Below are positions 1 through 11,500 of a stretch of 64,000 nucleotides of DNA, in pieces. A program made the translations under genes and the position numbers. Positions within the stretch are counted from its first letter, which is position 1. The number at the start of each line of letters is the position of its first letter. The DNA is from Cafeteria roenbergensis (Eukaryota > Sar > Bigyra > Bicosoecida > Cafeteriaceae), in NCBI GenBank assembly GCA_008330645.1, contig VLTN01000038.1, positions 124,001-188,000 on the forward strand, in the 5' to 3' direction. The notes below the pieces were generated by a model. The model worked only from the letters and a program-made list of their open reading frames with translations, had not been told where the DNA came from and made no database searches.

Positions 1-268
1 CTGCGTTCGTGCCACTCGCCGCTATGCGGCAAAATCCGCAAACCCAGTGTTTGCGCGCGTGTGATCGCTCAGACACACCGCTCCAGTCAGCGCCAGTCAC
101 AAGACCATCAGCTGGTGTGTGTGTCGAGCAGGGCTCAGTTTGCGGAATTGAGAGCAGAGCGGTGCAGCCAGGGGGGGGGGGCACTCCCCTACCCGCCCCT
201 CATCCCTGCTGGCGAAACCGCCAGCCCCTGCGCGCAAGCACACACGCGTTCACACTGCTAGCCTCGCT

Positions 269-3200
269 TCACAGCATGGCAGCGACCCTGGCCGCGTCGG
301 CCGGAGGCAGAGCCAATCCTTCCTTCGAGGCCAGGACGCGGAGCGCCTTGGCACGGTCCTGCACCTGACCGCTCCGCCCGCCGGACGACGAGGCTGCAGA
401 GCTGGCGTGCAGAGCCCATGCGACGTTGACGAGCAGAGCCGAAAAGCACGGCCGCACCAGCGGGTGCGCCTCCGCAAAGGACCGCCACTCCTCGGTTGAG
501 TCAAGGCCGGACGAAGTGGCTCTGCTGAGCGACGGAAGGATCGGGTCGTCCCCTGGGGGAGCATGGAACGCCAGTTCAACGGCTCTTTCGTACTGCTCCC
601 GCCCCACAGCGTCGACGACGTCCATGATACGAAGCAGCAGGCTGAGCGACGCCCGGCTCTGCCCGAAAGTCGCTCCGTAGGAGTCTCTCTCTCGCGTCAT
701 CGAAGTCCTCAGAGCGGCTGCTGCAGCGCTGGTGGCCGAGTCGGGCGGCAGAGCCACGGTGTTGACGAGAAGAGCAGCTCTGCCTCTAAGGGACTCCCGG
801 TGGGGCTGGTTGGGCCGCAGCAGTGACGCCAGCGACGACATCAGCAGCTCTGCCGCCGACGTCACAGAGTGACCCCGAGCGTGAAGGTCCACCGCCCTGT
901 CCACGAAACCGCGCGAAGTGCAATCGTGACCGGCGTCGCGGAGGCATGAGCAGAGCTCTCGCCACGCCTGCCCGTGGAGGACGCCACTCTCCACAAGATA
1001 CGGCGGCGAAACCGGGAGGAAGGATCCAGCGAGGCGGCGGGCAGAGGATCCTGCCACGCCTCCGGCGTCGCTCCCTGCCGACGTCAGCGAGCGGCCCCAC
1101 CCTGACAGGACGCTGATGGACGACTGAACGAGAGACGCGGCGTCGCTCCCGTCTCCGCCTTGGGAACCTCGCACGACGTCACCGGCCAGCGCGTCAGCTG
1201 ACACCTGCGCCGCCGACAGCATCGCACTCAGCAGACTGCGGCGGGACGGCGCATCCCTCGCGTGGACCAACATGCAGGGCAGAGCCGCACCGCACCTCGC
1301 CAGCTCTGCCAGGTCAGGGTGGTCTGCGGCAGAGCCCTGCCACCTAGGATCCTTCCCGGCAGAGCCCGCCGTGCTGCGTCCGGCTCCCGAGGGCGAGGTC
1401 AGCGGGATGCAGAGCCGCTGTGCTAGGTAGGCGGCCACCAGCCGACGGATGCAGAGCGAGTCACTGGTGTCGACGTCGCCTCGGCACGACGCGTCTTCCT
1501 GCAGAGCCATGTGGAAGGAGCCGACCCCTCCGGTAGAGCCATGTGGCCTGGCGGTTTCGGCGCCGCATTTGCTCCGGCGGACGAGTAGAGCCCCCGCTGC
1601 GTAGCGAGCGCCGCCGTCGGCGGCTCCGCCAGAGGACGCGGAGGGCCCCGAAGCGGACGTCGCTCCGCCAGTCACCGCCGTGTCAGCGCGCAGCATCAGT
1701 GCCGGGTCAGCCGTCCTGATGAGTCCAGCGTTGTAGAGCACCATTGCAATGTGCACCGCATCCTCTGCGTGCGAAACCGCGTTGAGTCGCTTTCCGTGCA
1801 GAGCCAGCACCGAAACCGCCCACTCGTATCGCTGCAGCAGAAGCAGCGTCGTGGCGAAAAAGTACGCGTCATCGTCGATCGTCTCCCCGGTAGAGCTCGA
1901 CATGCCGCCAACGTTGCCATCGACGTCGTCGTTGTCGTCGTCGTCCTCGAAATCGTCCTCCCAAACCTGGAACGTGTGGATATTTGCGGCGGTAAGCATT
2001 CGCAGGTCACACTCCACAACGACGGAGGGATCGCGCGAAACCGCGGCAGCAAGTGCTTTGGTTGCCGACACCGTCAGCAGCCGCCACAGCTCGTCGGAGC
2101 CCCGCGCAAACGGATCCACATCCGACCCACTTCGTGCGGTTTCACCGGCACCGCCCGACCCGTAGACGTCGGTGGCGTAGCCCCCTGCACCAGCACCAGC
2201 ACCAGCGCCGGCGCCGCCAGCACCGAGCTGGTAGCCGATGTGCGCCTGGGCGGTTTCGTCGTACTCGTCGTCCTCGTCCTCCGGGCCCCACTCCCACGTG
2301 GGCCTCACGGCTCCCAGCAGCCCCAGCACCGCCAGCCTGAAGGGGCAGTGGCTGTTCCGGCGCCTCCCGGCCGGAGCAGAGGCGTCGGCCTCCGCCGCGT
2401 GGCACATGCGCCGGGCAGCCGCAACCGCGCTGACGTCATCGGGGCTGGGCATGGACAGAGCGTACGTCGACGCGTGTCCGACTGCCAGACACGCCGAGGC
2501 CAGCTGCCTGGCAGAGCCGGCCACGGCGGCAGAGCCGGTCAGCCCTGCCGGCAGAGCGTCGCCTCGGCCGAAGCGGCCGCCGCGGCGGGCGTCTGCCAGT
2601 CGCTCCTGCTCGTGGGCATATTCCTGGAAAGTTCTCGCAGCGGTCAGCCAGCTGCCAGTGCGCATCAGGTAGAACACCGTTGGCCAGAGCAGCGGTTCGG
2701 CCGACGTCATCCGCGCGAAACCGCCCGACGCGGGCGCTGCGGCTGCTGTCCGCGCGTCGGTTGGCGGCGGCGTCTCGGCAGAGCTGTCGGCGTCGGACGC
2801 GTCGGCAGCCTGCTGCGAAGTGGGCGGGCCCCGGGGAAACCAGCTTCGCTCCATTGCAGCGACGAAGTGACGAACTTGCTCGTCCTTGGCAGAGCTGGCG
2901 CGACCACCCGACGCGAAACCGCTACTCCCGTCGACGTCCACCTGGAGCAGCGAAACCGCAACCCGGGTCGAGGCAAGGTCTGCCAGGAAGCGCACTCCTG
3001 CCACGAGAAGGCGTCTCTCAATTGCCAATCGCCGAGAGGAAGGATCGACGTCGGCCGACCATGACGATGCCCTCTCAGAGCTGGATCCCGCCGTCGAGGC
3101 CGTCGGCAGAGCTGCGTCGGCGTCCACCCCTCGCTCAAGATACGCGTCGTCGTCCGAAGACCACCACTCCGCAACCTCCTCGCCAGACTTTGGCAGGGGA

Positions 3201-4901
3201 AGGTTTGCCACGGCTCTGCCATCCGGCTCTGCCGGGACGTCGAACTGGCCGGTGAGCGATCGCAGAGCCATCGTGACGGCGTCCCAGGGGCCCATCAGCT
3301 TCTCCTGAGTCTGTTGCTGGCGGGACGGGTCAGAGGCCGCCGCCTCAGCGGCCGCTGCTGCAGCGTCTGCCGCGGCTTGCTGGGATGCCGACACGCCGCC
3401 CCTGGAAGGGCCATAGCCGTGGCCGTAGCCGTGCCGGCCGAACGATTCGCCGGCGGCACCTGCGCCAGCGGACGTGTTGAGCGCCGCTGCGGCCGCCGCT
3501 GCCGCCGCCTGCTTGGCTGACTGCGCGATGACAAGCCGCACTGCAACCCGCGGCAGCGACTCCGAGTGAGCGTCAGACGCCGCCGCAGCGGCAGCGGCAG
3601 CGGCAGCCGCAGCGGCTGAGGAGTCGTCGGCGTTACCCAGCAGACCCATGCCGCCCAACGACGCGCCAGTTGCAGTTGCAGTTGATGCATCAGGACGGAG
3701 CAGGGCTGCGAGCAGCCCTGTGATGGGGTGGGGAGGCGGGGTGAGCCCGTCACCGCCGCGTGCGAATGCGCCGATTGCGCGCACGAACGCCATCGTGACC
3801 GGGCCCTGACCTCCAGCGAAACTCCGCTCAATCAGGGGGGGCCCTCCTCCCGCAAGGGGCCTCCGCAGGCCCGAGGTCGCAATGATGGCGCCGGCATCAG
3901 AGGCGCCATGGCCCTCGTCGACGTCGTCGGCGTCTTGTTCCACCGACGCGGTGAACACGCCCAGTGCCTGCGAAACAGCAGACAGCAGTGACTCGAAGCA
4001 TCAGCGAGGAGACGCATCACCAGAGGCAGCTGCGATGGCAATTCCAACTGAGACACGACCATCGCCTGTATTCCACAACAACTGTACTTGTAGCCGTGTC
4101 AGTATACAAACGACTATCGATATCCGTATCAAAATCGGAATCAATATCGGTCGTTGATGCAACCGTATGATCGGCCCCAGAGCAGCCCCGCCGCCGCCCC
4201 AGCGCAGCCCCGCCCCGCCCCGCCCCGCCCCGCCCCGCGCGCACACACACGGGTCCGACACCAGTCACGACCCAGTCACACGCCAGTCTCACCGCCCTCA
4301 GGTCGTGCGCCGCTGTGTCGAGGTCCGCGTCGTGAAGCGCATCGATGGCCGCCTCGTACTCTGCGTGGGCGGTTACGCGGGCCTCAGTGACCGCGGCGCG
4401 GATGACGTCATTGTATGCCGACTCCATCATGGCGTCCACGTCGCCGTTGCTGGGAAGCGCCGAGTCCGGGCCGACGCCGTCGATGCCAGTGGCGCCACCG
4501 CCGGCGGCTCCGCCGGAGGTGCTGCCTCCGTGCATGGAAACGTCTTCGGCGTCCGCGGCCACGATGTTGTGAGCGACGTTGAGAGACTGCTGCAGCGTCT
4601 CCAAGCGGTTTCGCAAGAGTCGCTGTCTGCGGGCACTTGCCATGGCGGGGGTGGTGGGGGTGGGGAATGGTGGGGGGGGGGTGCAGCCTCGGCTAGGTCT
4701 GGGGCTGCGGATGCGGGCTGTGCGAGCCACGGCGCAGCGACGGCGCTGCAGTGGGCGCCACGAGTGTGGCAGGGGAACTCACGCCCGAGTGGCGCTGTGC
4801 GCGTCGTGGGTGGCGTCGGTGCCGATGCGGTCGGCCTCAAACACGCGCTGTGCTTCGACCCGCTGCGGTGTCGAGGGACGGGACCGCGGCACGATGGGCA
4901 T
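269..4901 (-). CDS. NUP93: NUP93/Nic96-type nucleoporin, three exons
   Basis: Scaffold nucleoporin of the inner ring of the nuclear pore. Proposed exons are 4901-4783, 4626-4293 and 3967-269 (1383 aa), joined by introns of 156 and 325 bp (GTGAGT...CCGCAG and GTGAGA...TCGCAG; phases 2 and 0). Family signals, in order: an N-terminal stretch reading EADRIGTDATHDAH, where NUP93 has its Gly-Leu/Ile-Asp helix; LLWPTVFYLMRTGSWLTAAR, matching the human WALIYYCMRCGDLLAAS segment; DDAYFFATTLLLLQRYEWAV plus AVHIAMVLYNAGLI, matching the FLTAQFEAAVAFL and VHVALVLFELKLL helices; and SLLLRIMDVVDAV near the C-terminus. Human NUP93 is 819 aa. The excess is Ala-, Gly- and Ser-rich inserts, including a poly-Ala block near 3590. 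The 5' end is uncertain: an acceptor-like CCGCAG at 4869-4864 could mean a further upstream exon, and an in-exon ATG at 4643 is an alternative start. Divergent from the gene at 5675. Confidence 0.85.
4202..4238. repeat. CCCCG pentanucleotide tract in NUP93 intron 2
   Basis: A short run of CCCCG/CCCGC units, followed by a CA dinucleotide run (about 4240-4249), lies inside the last NUP93 intron. It is simple sequence of no evident function. Confidence 0.7.
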
Positions 4902-5674
4902 AGGCTTGTGATGGACGCGCAGGGCGGAAACGGCGCGGTGCAAGAACGGCATTCGCCCGCGAGGGTTGGGCAACGCGCAGGAATGCGGCACCGACGCTGC
5001 GGCGGCAAGCGCGGCTCCGAGCTCGGGCAGGCGGCGCTGCTGGCCCCAGAGCCGCGGCACGCGCCAAAGCGAGGCTTCGGGTTCCAACAGTGCAGCCAGA
5101 GCCAGCGGCAGGAAGGGCAGCTCGGGGGCAGCAGGGCGGCCTGGACCAAAGTGCAGCGGAGGCAGCACAAGCCGCCGCCGTCGCCCCGCCTTCGCCGCCC
5201 AAGGGACCCCAACCGTCTGGATTTGCCAAGCAACTCAGCTGCGCCACCAGCCACCTTCGCAACCGTGGGCACAGCGGCCAGCGCGCGCGCAACAAAGGCG
5301 GCATTGGCAGCGGAGCAAGGGCGGCACCGCCGGCGCCGTTTACGCTCGCTGCGCCCTCACAGGAGCTCTGAGGCGGTCCCGCGTGTGCGGGTCCGCCCTG
5401 GCGCGGGCGGCCAGGTTCCGCAGGATGTCTGCCATGACCCTTGGGGAGAGGGGCCGGCCCGGCGGTCTCGGCTCGCGGCGTCCCGGTGGGCGCAGGCTGC
5501 TCGCGCCGGCGACGGGATTGCTGCGCTCTGCCCCTCCCTCGCTGGCTCTGCCCGCGCAGTATTGCTGGCACAAATATTCGCGCGCGCGGCTCTGCCAGCC
5601 AATTGCGCGCGGCGGGACGGACTCGCGAACCGGTCGCAACGGCGGGCACTGCCTTCGGCGCCTGGTTGGCCGGG
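4902..5674. other. Intergenic region between divergent genes
   Basis: This very GC-rich region separates NUP93 (minus) from the unknown gene at 5675 (plus). It should hold both promoters and perhaps unrecognised 5' exons of either gene. I see no TATA box, RNA gene or convincing coding exon in it. Open frames run through it on both strands, but in this base composition that carries little weight. Confidence 0.4.
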
Positions 5675-7775
5675 ATGCGCGCCTTCCGGCAGCAGTCCGC
5701 CCCGGAAGAAGGCCAAGTTCGGCCCTCCCCTCGCCCCTCGCCCAGCGAAGGGGGCCGGGAGAGCGACCCGGGCCGCGCGCGCCAGGCGCGAAGCCTTGCA
5801 ACGGCGGTTCAATTGGCGCGTGACCCAACTGGGGAGTTCGAGCCAGCTGTCTACGCATCGCCCCCGAGACGCAAGCGCCCGCGCGACGCTGCTGACAGCG
5901 ATCGCGCCGATGCCACTCCGGAGCCAACCGACCCGGGGCCGGGGCGCGCTGTTCGGATGCGCACCTCAACCGGCGGCAGCAGCGCCAGCGGCCACCGCAC
6001 GGACGAGCCGCAACGCAGCCCAGCGCCCGCCAGCGCCGGCGCAGCGTTCCCGCGTGGCAGATCCGACTCGGCCGCGGCGGGCACTGCACGGGCGCAGCCA
6101 GCAACAGCCTCCAACAGCCAGCTCCGGGCATTTGCCCCGGCCGCCGCATCCGCATCCTCCGGCTCCGATATTGAGACTTCAGTGAATATTGGACCGTCCT
6201 CTGCCGCCCGAGCGTCGCCCGCATCGCCCCTTCCTTGCACATCTGCAGGGCCGGCCGCGGCGCCGCCAACCGCCCTCGCTGCCGCCACTGCTGCTGCCGC
6301 CACTGCTGCTGCCGCCACTGCTGCCGCCACTGCGCCCTCGGCCGCCGGCGCTCCTTCCCATGCGGCGTCAGCTGATCGCTCTCACGCCGCCCCCGCCAGC
6401 GTCATTGGCACCGGCAGCCCGTCCCGCCAGGCTGCAGCCGCAGCAATCCTCCGGGGATCTTGCCCCAGCCCAAGCCCGCCAGCTCTGCCAAAGGACGTGA
6501 AACCGCTGAGCTACGGCGGCTCTGCAGCCCCGACAGAGGACAGACCCTCAACCCCACCGTCCATTCCTGCCATCGAAACTGCAACTGCAACTGCAACTTC
6601 GGCTGCGGCTGCGGGGGCTGCGAAGGGCGGCGCCGGCGGAGAGTCGAGCGACAAGGCTGCCCCATCCAACGCCACCTCGTTCGGCAGAGCCACTACGCCC
6701 AGCCATCGCATCGCCGGGCACCGGCATGCGGCCGCTGGATCCGAGTCTCCCACTTCGCGTCGCTCTGCAGCGGCTCTGCTACTTCCGCCGCCGACGTCCA
6801 TCGGCACGGTAGAGCGCGAGGCCTCCTCAGCGCTCGCCAGCGCCGCGAGGACTGCGAGGCGACTGGCGGCTGACCAGGGGGTGATGGTACCGGCTCTCTC
6901 CGGCCCCGAGGCGACAGCGGCAGAGCTGTCGGTGTGGCGCGCTGCGCGGCAAGCGTCGGCCACAGCAGCGGCTGCGAGCCGCATTGAGAGACGCCGGGCT
7001 GAGGGGCCGTGGATGGGAGGTGATGGGGCGCTGACGGGGTCGGGACGCACGCCGCGCAATCGGTCGAACAGCTCCCGCCGCAGCGACAATGCCTCAATCG
7101 GATCTGCCTCTTGCGAAGTGGACGATTGGAAGGCGGGCGGGCGCAGCTTGCGGCTGATGCGCAAGCGACTGGCGAGTGAGGGGCAGGTGACCCGCCACGC
7201 CCTCAGGGCTGATGGCCGCGTATCCGCAGCTTCGTCAACTGCCCCGCACGGCCGGTCGTCAGAGGACGGGTCTGCGCGCGCAGGCGCGTCGCGGCAGAGC
7301 CACGAGCAGCACGGGGTCTCTCCGGTCGGGAGCGACACCGAGCGACTCCGCTCCGAGGCCATGCGACGTGCGTCTGACGGAGTCATCGCGTCGGCAGAGC
7401 TACTTCGCTGCAGGCACGAGGCTCTGCTCTGCTCCGGCCTGCCGTCGTCGGTGAACCAGCACACCGCCAGCGAGTGGGAAGGGGCCCTGTCAGCGGCCCA
7501 TCAGGGGGCCCCTGGACTATCCCGGTACATGGGAAAGAGCCGGTTCAAGCTGCTGCAGCGCCAGCTCAACGGCTGCCACGCATCGGGCACGCTTGTGGCG
7601 TCCCTCTTCAGCCCAATGTTTGCGGCGAGGGAAAGATATGTCGTCGCGCATGCGCCCAGATACGCCGACCGCCGTGCCGCAGCGATTGCCTCCATGATGC
7701 TGGGCGCGGCGCCGGCCCAGCAGCTGATTGCGCACCACATGGCTGCTCGGTCGAGCATCGCCCAACAGCCGAATT

Positions 7776-7777
<2 letters not shown>
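5675..7777 (+). CDS. Unknown Ser/Ala-rich, largely disordered protein
   Basis: I do not recognise this 700-residue protein. The frame is open from 5441, and I chose the first in-frame ATG (5675), so the N-terminus is uncertain. An upstream exon is possible. The first half is low complexity: a basic PPRRKRPR patch near residue 65 that could be a nuclear localisation signal, then Ala/Thr runs. Helical-looking segments follow around residues 390-450, and a more ordered C-terminus (SRYMGKSRFKLLQRQL, then AARERYVVAHAPRYADRRAA). High GC at third positions and many copies of the GGCAGAGCC and GCGAAACCGC words, as in neighbouring real genes, support coding. The TAG stop directly abuts 20 in-frame CAG triplets. 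Function unknown. Confidence 0.6.

Positions 7778-7837
<60 letters not shown>
7778..7837 (+). repeat. (CAG)20 microsatellite directly after a stop codon
   Basis: Twenty perfect CAG triplets begin at the base after the TAG stop (7775-7777) of the upstream gene, in the same reading frame. The frame stays open past the repeat to about 7904. Confidence 0.97.
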
Positions 7838-7839
<2 letters not shown>

Positions 7840-8529
7840 GTCCCACAACCAACCCGCTTCCGCCAGCGGTTCAGGCGTCAGCTGTTTTCGAGCGCACGGT
7901 TGAGAAATATCCAGCTGGTGAGCGCTGGCTTGGTGTGGCCATCGAGTGGTGGCCTGCCCGATGAATTGCGTTGCGACTTTGCTGCGGCCTGCCTCGCGCA
8001 ATCGTGATTCAGCCTGGGCTCAGATAGCATTGCTGCGCGCCGCTGCCCGCGCGCCAGAGGGCCGCTGCTGCGCCGAACAGCGTTGCCAGCAGCTGTCGCC
8101 CGTGCACACCCCACCTTTGCGCAACTGGTGGCTTGCTCTGGCGTTTGTGGCGTCGCAGACAGCTCTGTTTAACGTTGGGCACGCGGGTCGAGCGCTCCCA
8201 AAACCCACTCACTCACAACAGACCTCGCAAGCAGGCAGCTCACAGTGCCAGCATACGCACGAAGCCAGCTCCCTGCCTGAGCCGACGGCACCCCGCCCGG
8301 GCGCTAGGCATGCCGGCTGCGGCGACAAAGCGCCTGGCTGCGTGTTTGCACCGCGCAGGCAAGCCCTCGGCGTTCGATCACACAGACGATCGCTCGAAAT
8401 GACCCCGGCAAAGAGCTGCCAGGCGCAGCAGCAAGGAGCTGGAGAGGCGCAGCAGCAAGGCCGCTGCTGGACAACAGCGGCATCCCAGATGCTCTCTGCA
8501 AGCGTTTTTTTTTTCGCGCAATCAGCGAG
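7838..8529. other. Intergenic region between convergent genes
   Basis: This holds the 3' flanks of the gene ending at 7777 (plus) and of the kinesin ending at 8530 (minus). A T9 run lies near 8505-8513. No gene, RNA or repeat is recognisable, and there is no canonical AATAAA signal. Confidence 0.5.
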
Positions 8530-11500
8530 TCACTGCAGGTCCGACGTGTCGCCCAGCACGGACGAGTCTCGTGAGAGCGCCGGCATCGCCCGCCAGCTCG
8601 AAAGCCCCAAGTGCGAGTCTTCCGCGCCGCCGTAATCGTGGTCCGTCGTTTGACGCGTTTCGCTGAGGCTGAGCGACGCGGGGGTGTCTGGCGGGGCCAT
8701 CGACACCGGGGCGGGCACTCTTGCGGCAGCAGCCTCCGAGCGGGCGGCCGTGCTTCTGGCGGCAGCGGCAACGCGCTGCCGGTCGCGTTGGGCCGACACA
8801 CGGCCCGGCTTGCGTGTCACGCCCGCAGAGTCATCGCTCCGGCGCGGCGCAGCTGCCACGCCCTGCGAGCCCGCAGCAGCCGACACGGGGACAACACCAA
8901 CACCAACAGCACTGGCACCGGCTCTGGCACCGGCTCCAGCACCAGCAGCCGAGGGCAGAGCCCTCAGCGGGCGGGCGCTGTAGCTGCCGACGTCTCTACC
9001 TCCAGATGGGCGCTGGCCACTCCCGGCGGGGGGCTGTGCTGCCCCGCCGCCGGCAGAGACCCCGGCGGCGCCATCGGTACCTCCACGCCCCGCGCCGCCA
9101 CGGCCGCCGCCGCTGCTGGCATTGACGCTGCCGCTGGTGCTAGCGCTGGCGCTGGTGCTGACGGCGGAGGCTGAAGGGCTTGAGGCGCGAACAACGCCTT
9201 GCAGCCGCCCCCCGTCGTCAGCTGATAGCGTTCGACGGGTGTCCCGTCCCTCGCTGGCTGCAGAGCTGGCGTCACCGCCGCGCGACCCCATCGTTGACCA
9301 GCTCAGCGGATACGACGGCGGGCCGCCGACACCGCCGCCGACGAAGCTGCCACCGACACCGCCACCGCCACTGCCGCCCACGAAACTGCCACCGACACCG
9401 CCGCCGCCACCGCCGCCGACGTCTGATAGCCTGGCGCCGCCATCGCCGCCGCGGCCTCCGCTAGCCGCGGCTCTGCCACTTCGCACTTCCATTCTATCCA
9501 GCAGGTATTGGAAGGCCGTCACCCACACTGCTCGCGCCTCCGCTGCCGCCGCCGCTGCGGCCGCCGCTGCCGCTGCCGCCTCCCGAGGTCCGGGCGATCG
9601 ACGAACGTGGATCTGCAAATCCAAAGTCATCTGGGTTGACACGATCGAGAAGCAAGCCTGATGGGGAGCTGACCGGCCGGATCCTTCCAGCAGAGCCGGC
9701 GTTTGCTTTCCTAGCACCACTGCCGTGATCGTCGCCGTGGAAATGCCCCCTATATGCTCTGCAGAGGCGGGGTTTCGCCAGAACAGCGTGGTCAAGTCCT
9801 CGGAGCACCAGATACACTGCGGCACGGGCTCGCTGACCGCCGCCGCTGCGCCGGACCCGCCGCCGAAACCGCCGCCGAAACCGTCGGACTCGCCTCCGGC
9901 GTGCGCGTCGGCGGATGCCGCGCCAAAGTGACCGCTGGATCGATCCCGACGGGCTCTGCTGGCAGAGCTGGCGCCAGGCGAAGACAGTGACGACACGGGC
10001 TCAACAAAGCCGCCAGCGGGTTCGCAGTACCCGGACCGCGGCGAACCCGCCATCGAACTGCTCCGGCCGGCTCTGCCGGCAGTGCGCTCACTTCGCGCGT
10101 CGCTCGTTCTCCGCACTGGCTCTGCTGAGCGTCTCGCCACCGGGCCGCTGTGTCGGAGAAACACTGCTCCGTGAGTCAGCAACCCCCGGAGCGCCAGCGC
10201 GGAGATTGGCACGGGTGACGTCAACGGACTGGTCCGAGGTGAAACCGCCGAGCTTGACGCGCTGGAAGGATCCGGGACACTGCTGAGTGGCTCGGAATCG
10301 GCTCGACTGCTTGACTCGCGAGTGACCGCGTGCCTGCCGCCGAGGTCAGACCCGCCGTCGAGACGGTGGTGGTGGATACCACCATCATGCGACGCGACTT
10401 GAACTTCTGGTCGCGGGGTCTGACCCTGCCTGCCCGCTCGATCGGAGAAACGATCTGCCGAAACCGGACCGCCGCTGGCTCCAGCGCCCGCCACGCCTCC
10501 CGGCTCTGCCGACGTCGCCGCTTCGGATGACACTCCGCCGAGCGACACCTTGACCACGGTGGGTTCGACTAGCGCCTGACCACTGGATGACCGAGCAGTG
10601 ACTCCCTGCTGATGCCGGCTGATAGCACCCCCTGCCTCCGCCCTTCCCTTGGCACTGCGCGAAACCGCTCCTCTCCGCCCAGGCTCTGCCCTGCGGCTTC
10701 TCACTTCGTCTCCTTTTTCCTGCGTTGGCGGGGGCGGTGCCGGCAGAGCCGGCATCGGGGAGTCACTGGGGCGCTCGCTGCTCCCGGCAGCTGCCGCCAG
10801 CGCGCGAAGCCTGGGGTTGATGGCCGACGCGTGACGCTGCCGAGAGCCAGCGCCGCTGGATACGCCCGCACCGGGCTCTGCAGGCGCTGCCTCCGCCGCC
10901 ACCGCCTCCGCAGCCGCCGCCGCCCCCTCAGCCGCCTCGCCGCGGACGAGCGACGGCTGGATGTCTGGAGCGCCGCGCCCTGTGGCTGCGGGGCGGCGGC
11001 CAGCGGTTTCGCCACCAGAGTGAGGACCTTGCCCCAGGTTGGGGTTTCGCGAGATGGGCCATGCCTGCGGCGGGGGTTGCTGCGCGTGCGGAGTATCGGC
11101 TGGCATCACCAGCCCGTCATAGCCATCGGAGGGAGTCTCTGAACCCGGCTCGGCTGCTGACGTCGAGGCAGTGGCAAGCTTCGGCCGGCTTCGCGGCGAG
11201 AGCTCGCCGTCCCTGGCCTGCGAGTCGTGTCTCGTCCGTGGCCCAGCGGTGAAACGTTGTGCCGATGGGCCAGTCGAACGAGTCACAGCACCGCTGGGCA
11301 CAGGGGCCTTTGTGGCAGCGGCTGTGGCAGCGGCTGTGGCAGCGGCTGTGGCAGCGGCTGTGGCAGCGGCTGTGGCAGCGGCTGTGGCGGCCGATGACGA
11401 ATGCTGTGTTCCAGCCCCGGCCTGGCCGGCCAGTCGCGGGGTCTTTGGAGCGACGTTCATCGCTCGTTCCAGGGCACCGTCACGAAGAGTCGCCTCAAGC

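Noticed and set aside
5441-5674. N-terminal extension of the unknown gene at 5675
   Set aside because: The frame is open but begins with TTG and is generic GC-rich sequence. No evidence favours it over the ATG at 5675.
4167-6185. Long plus-strand open frame
   Set aside because: It runs antisense to NUP93 exons and through intergenic DNA with no domain. The real plus-strand gene uses another frame from 5675.
7778-7837. Reassigned TAG codon (glutamine), suggested by TAG followed by CAG repeats
   Set aside because: TAG also ends TRMO and the TFIIS-like gene at natural family C-termini, and no conserved domain is interrupted by TAG.
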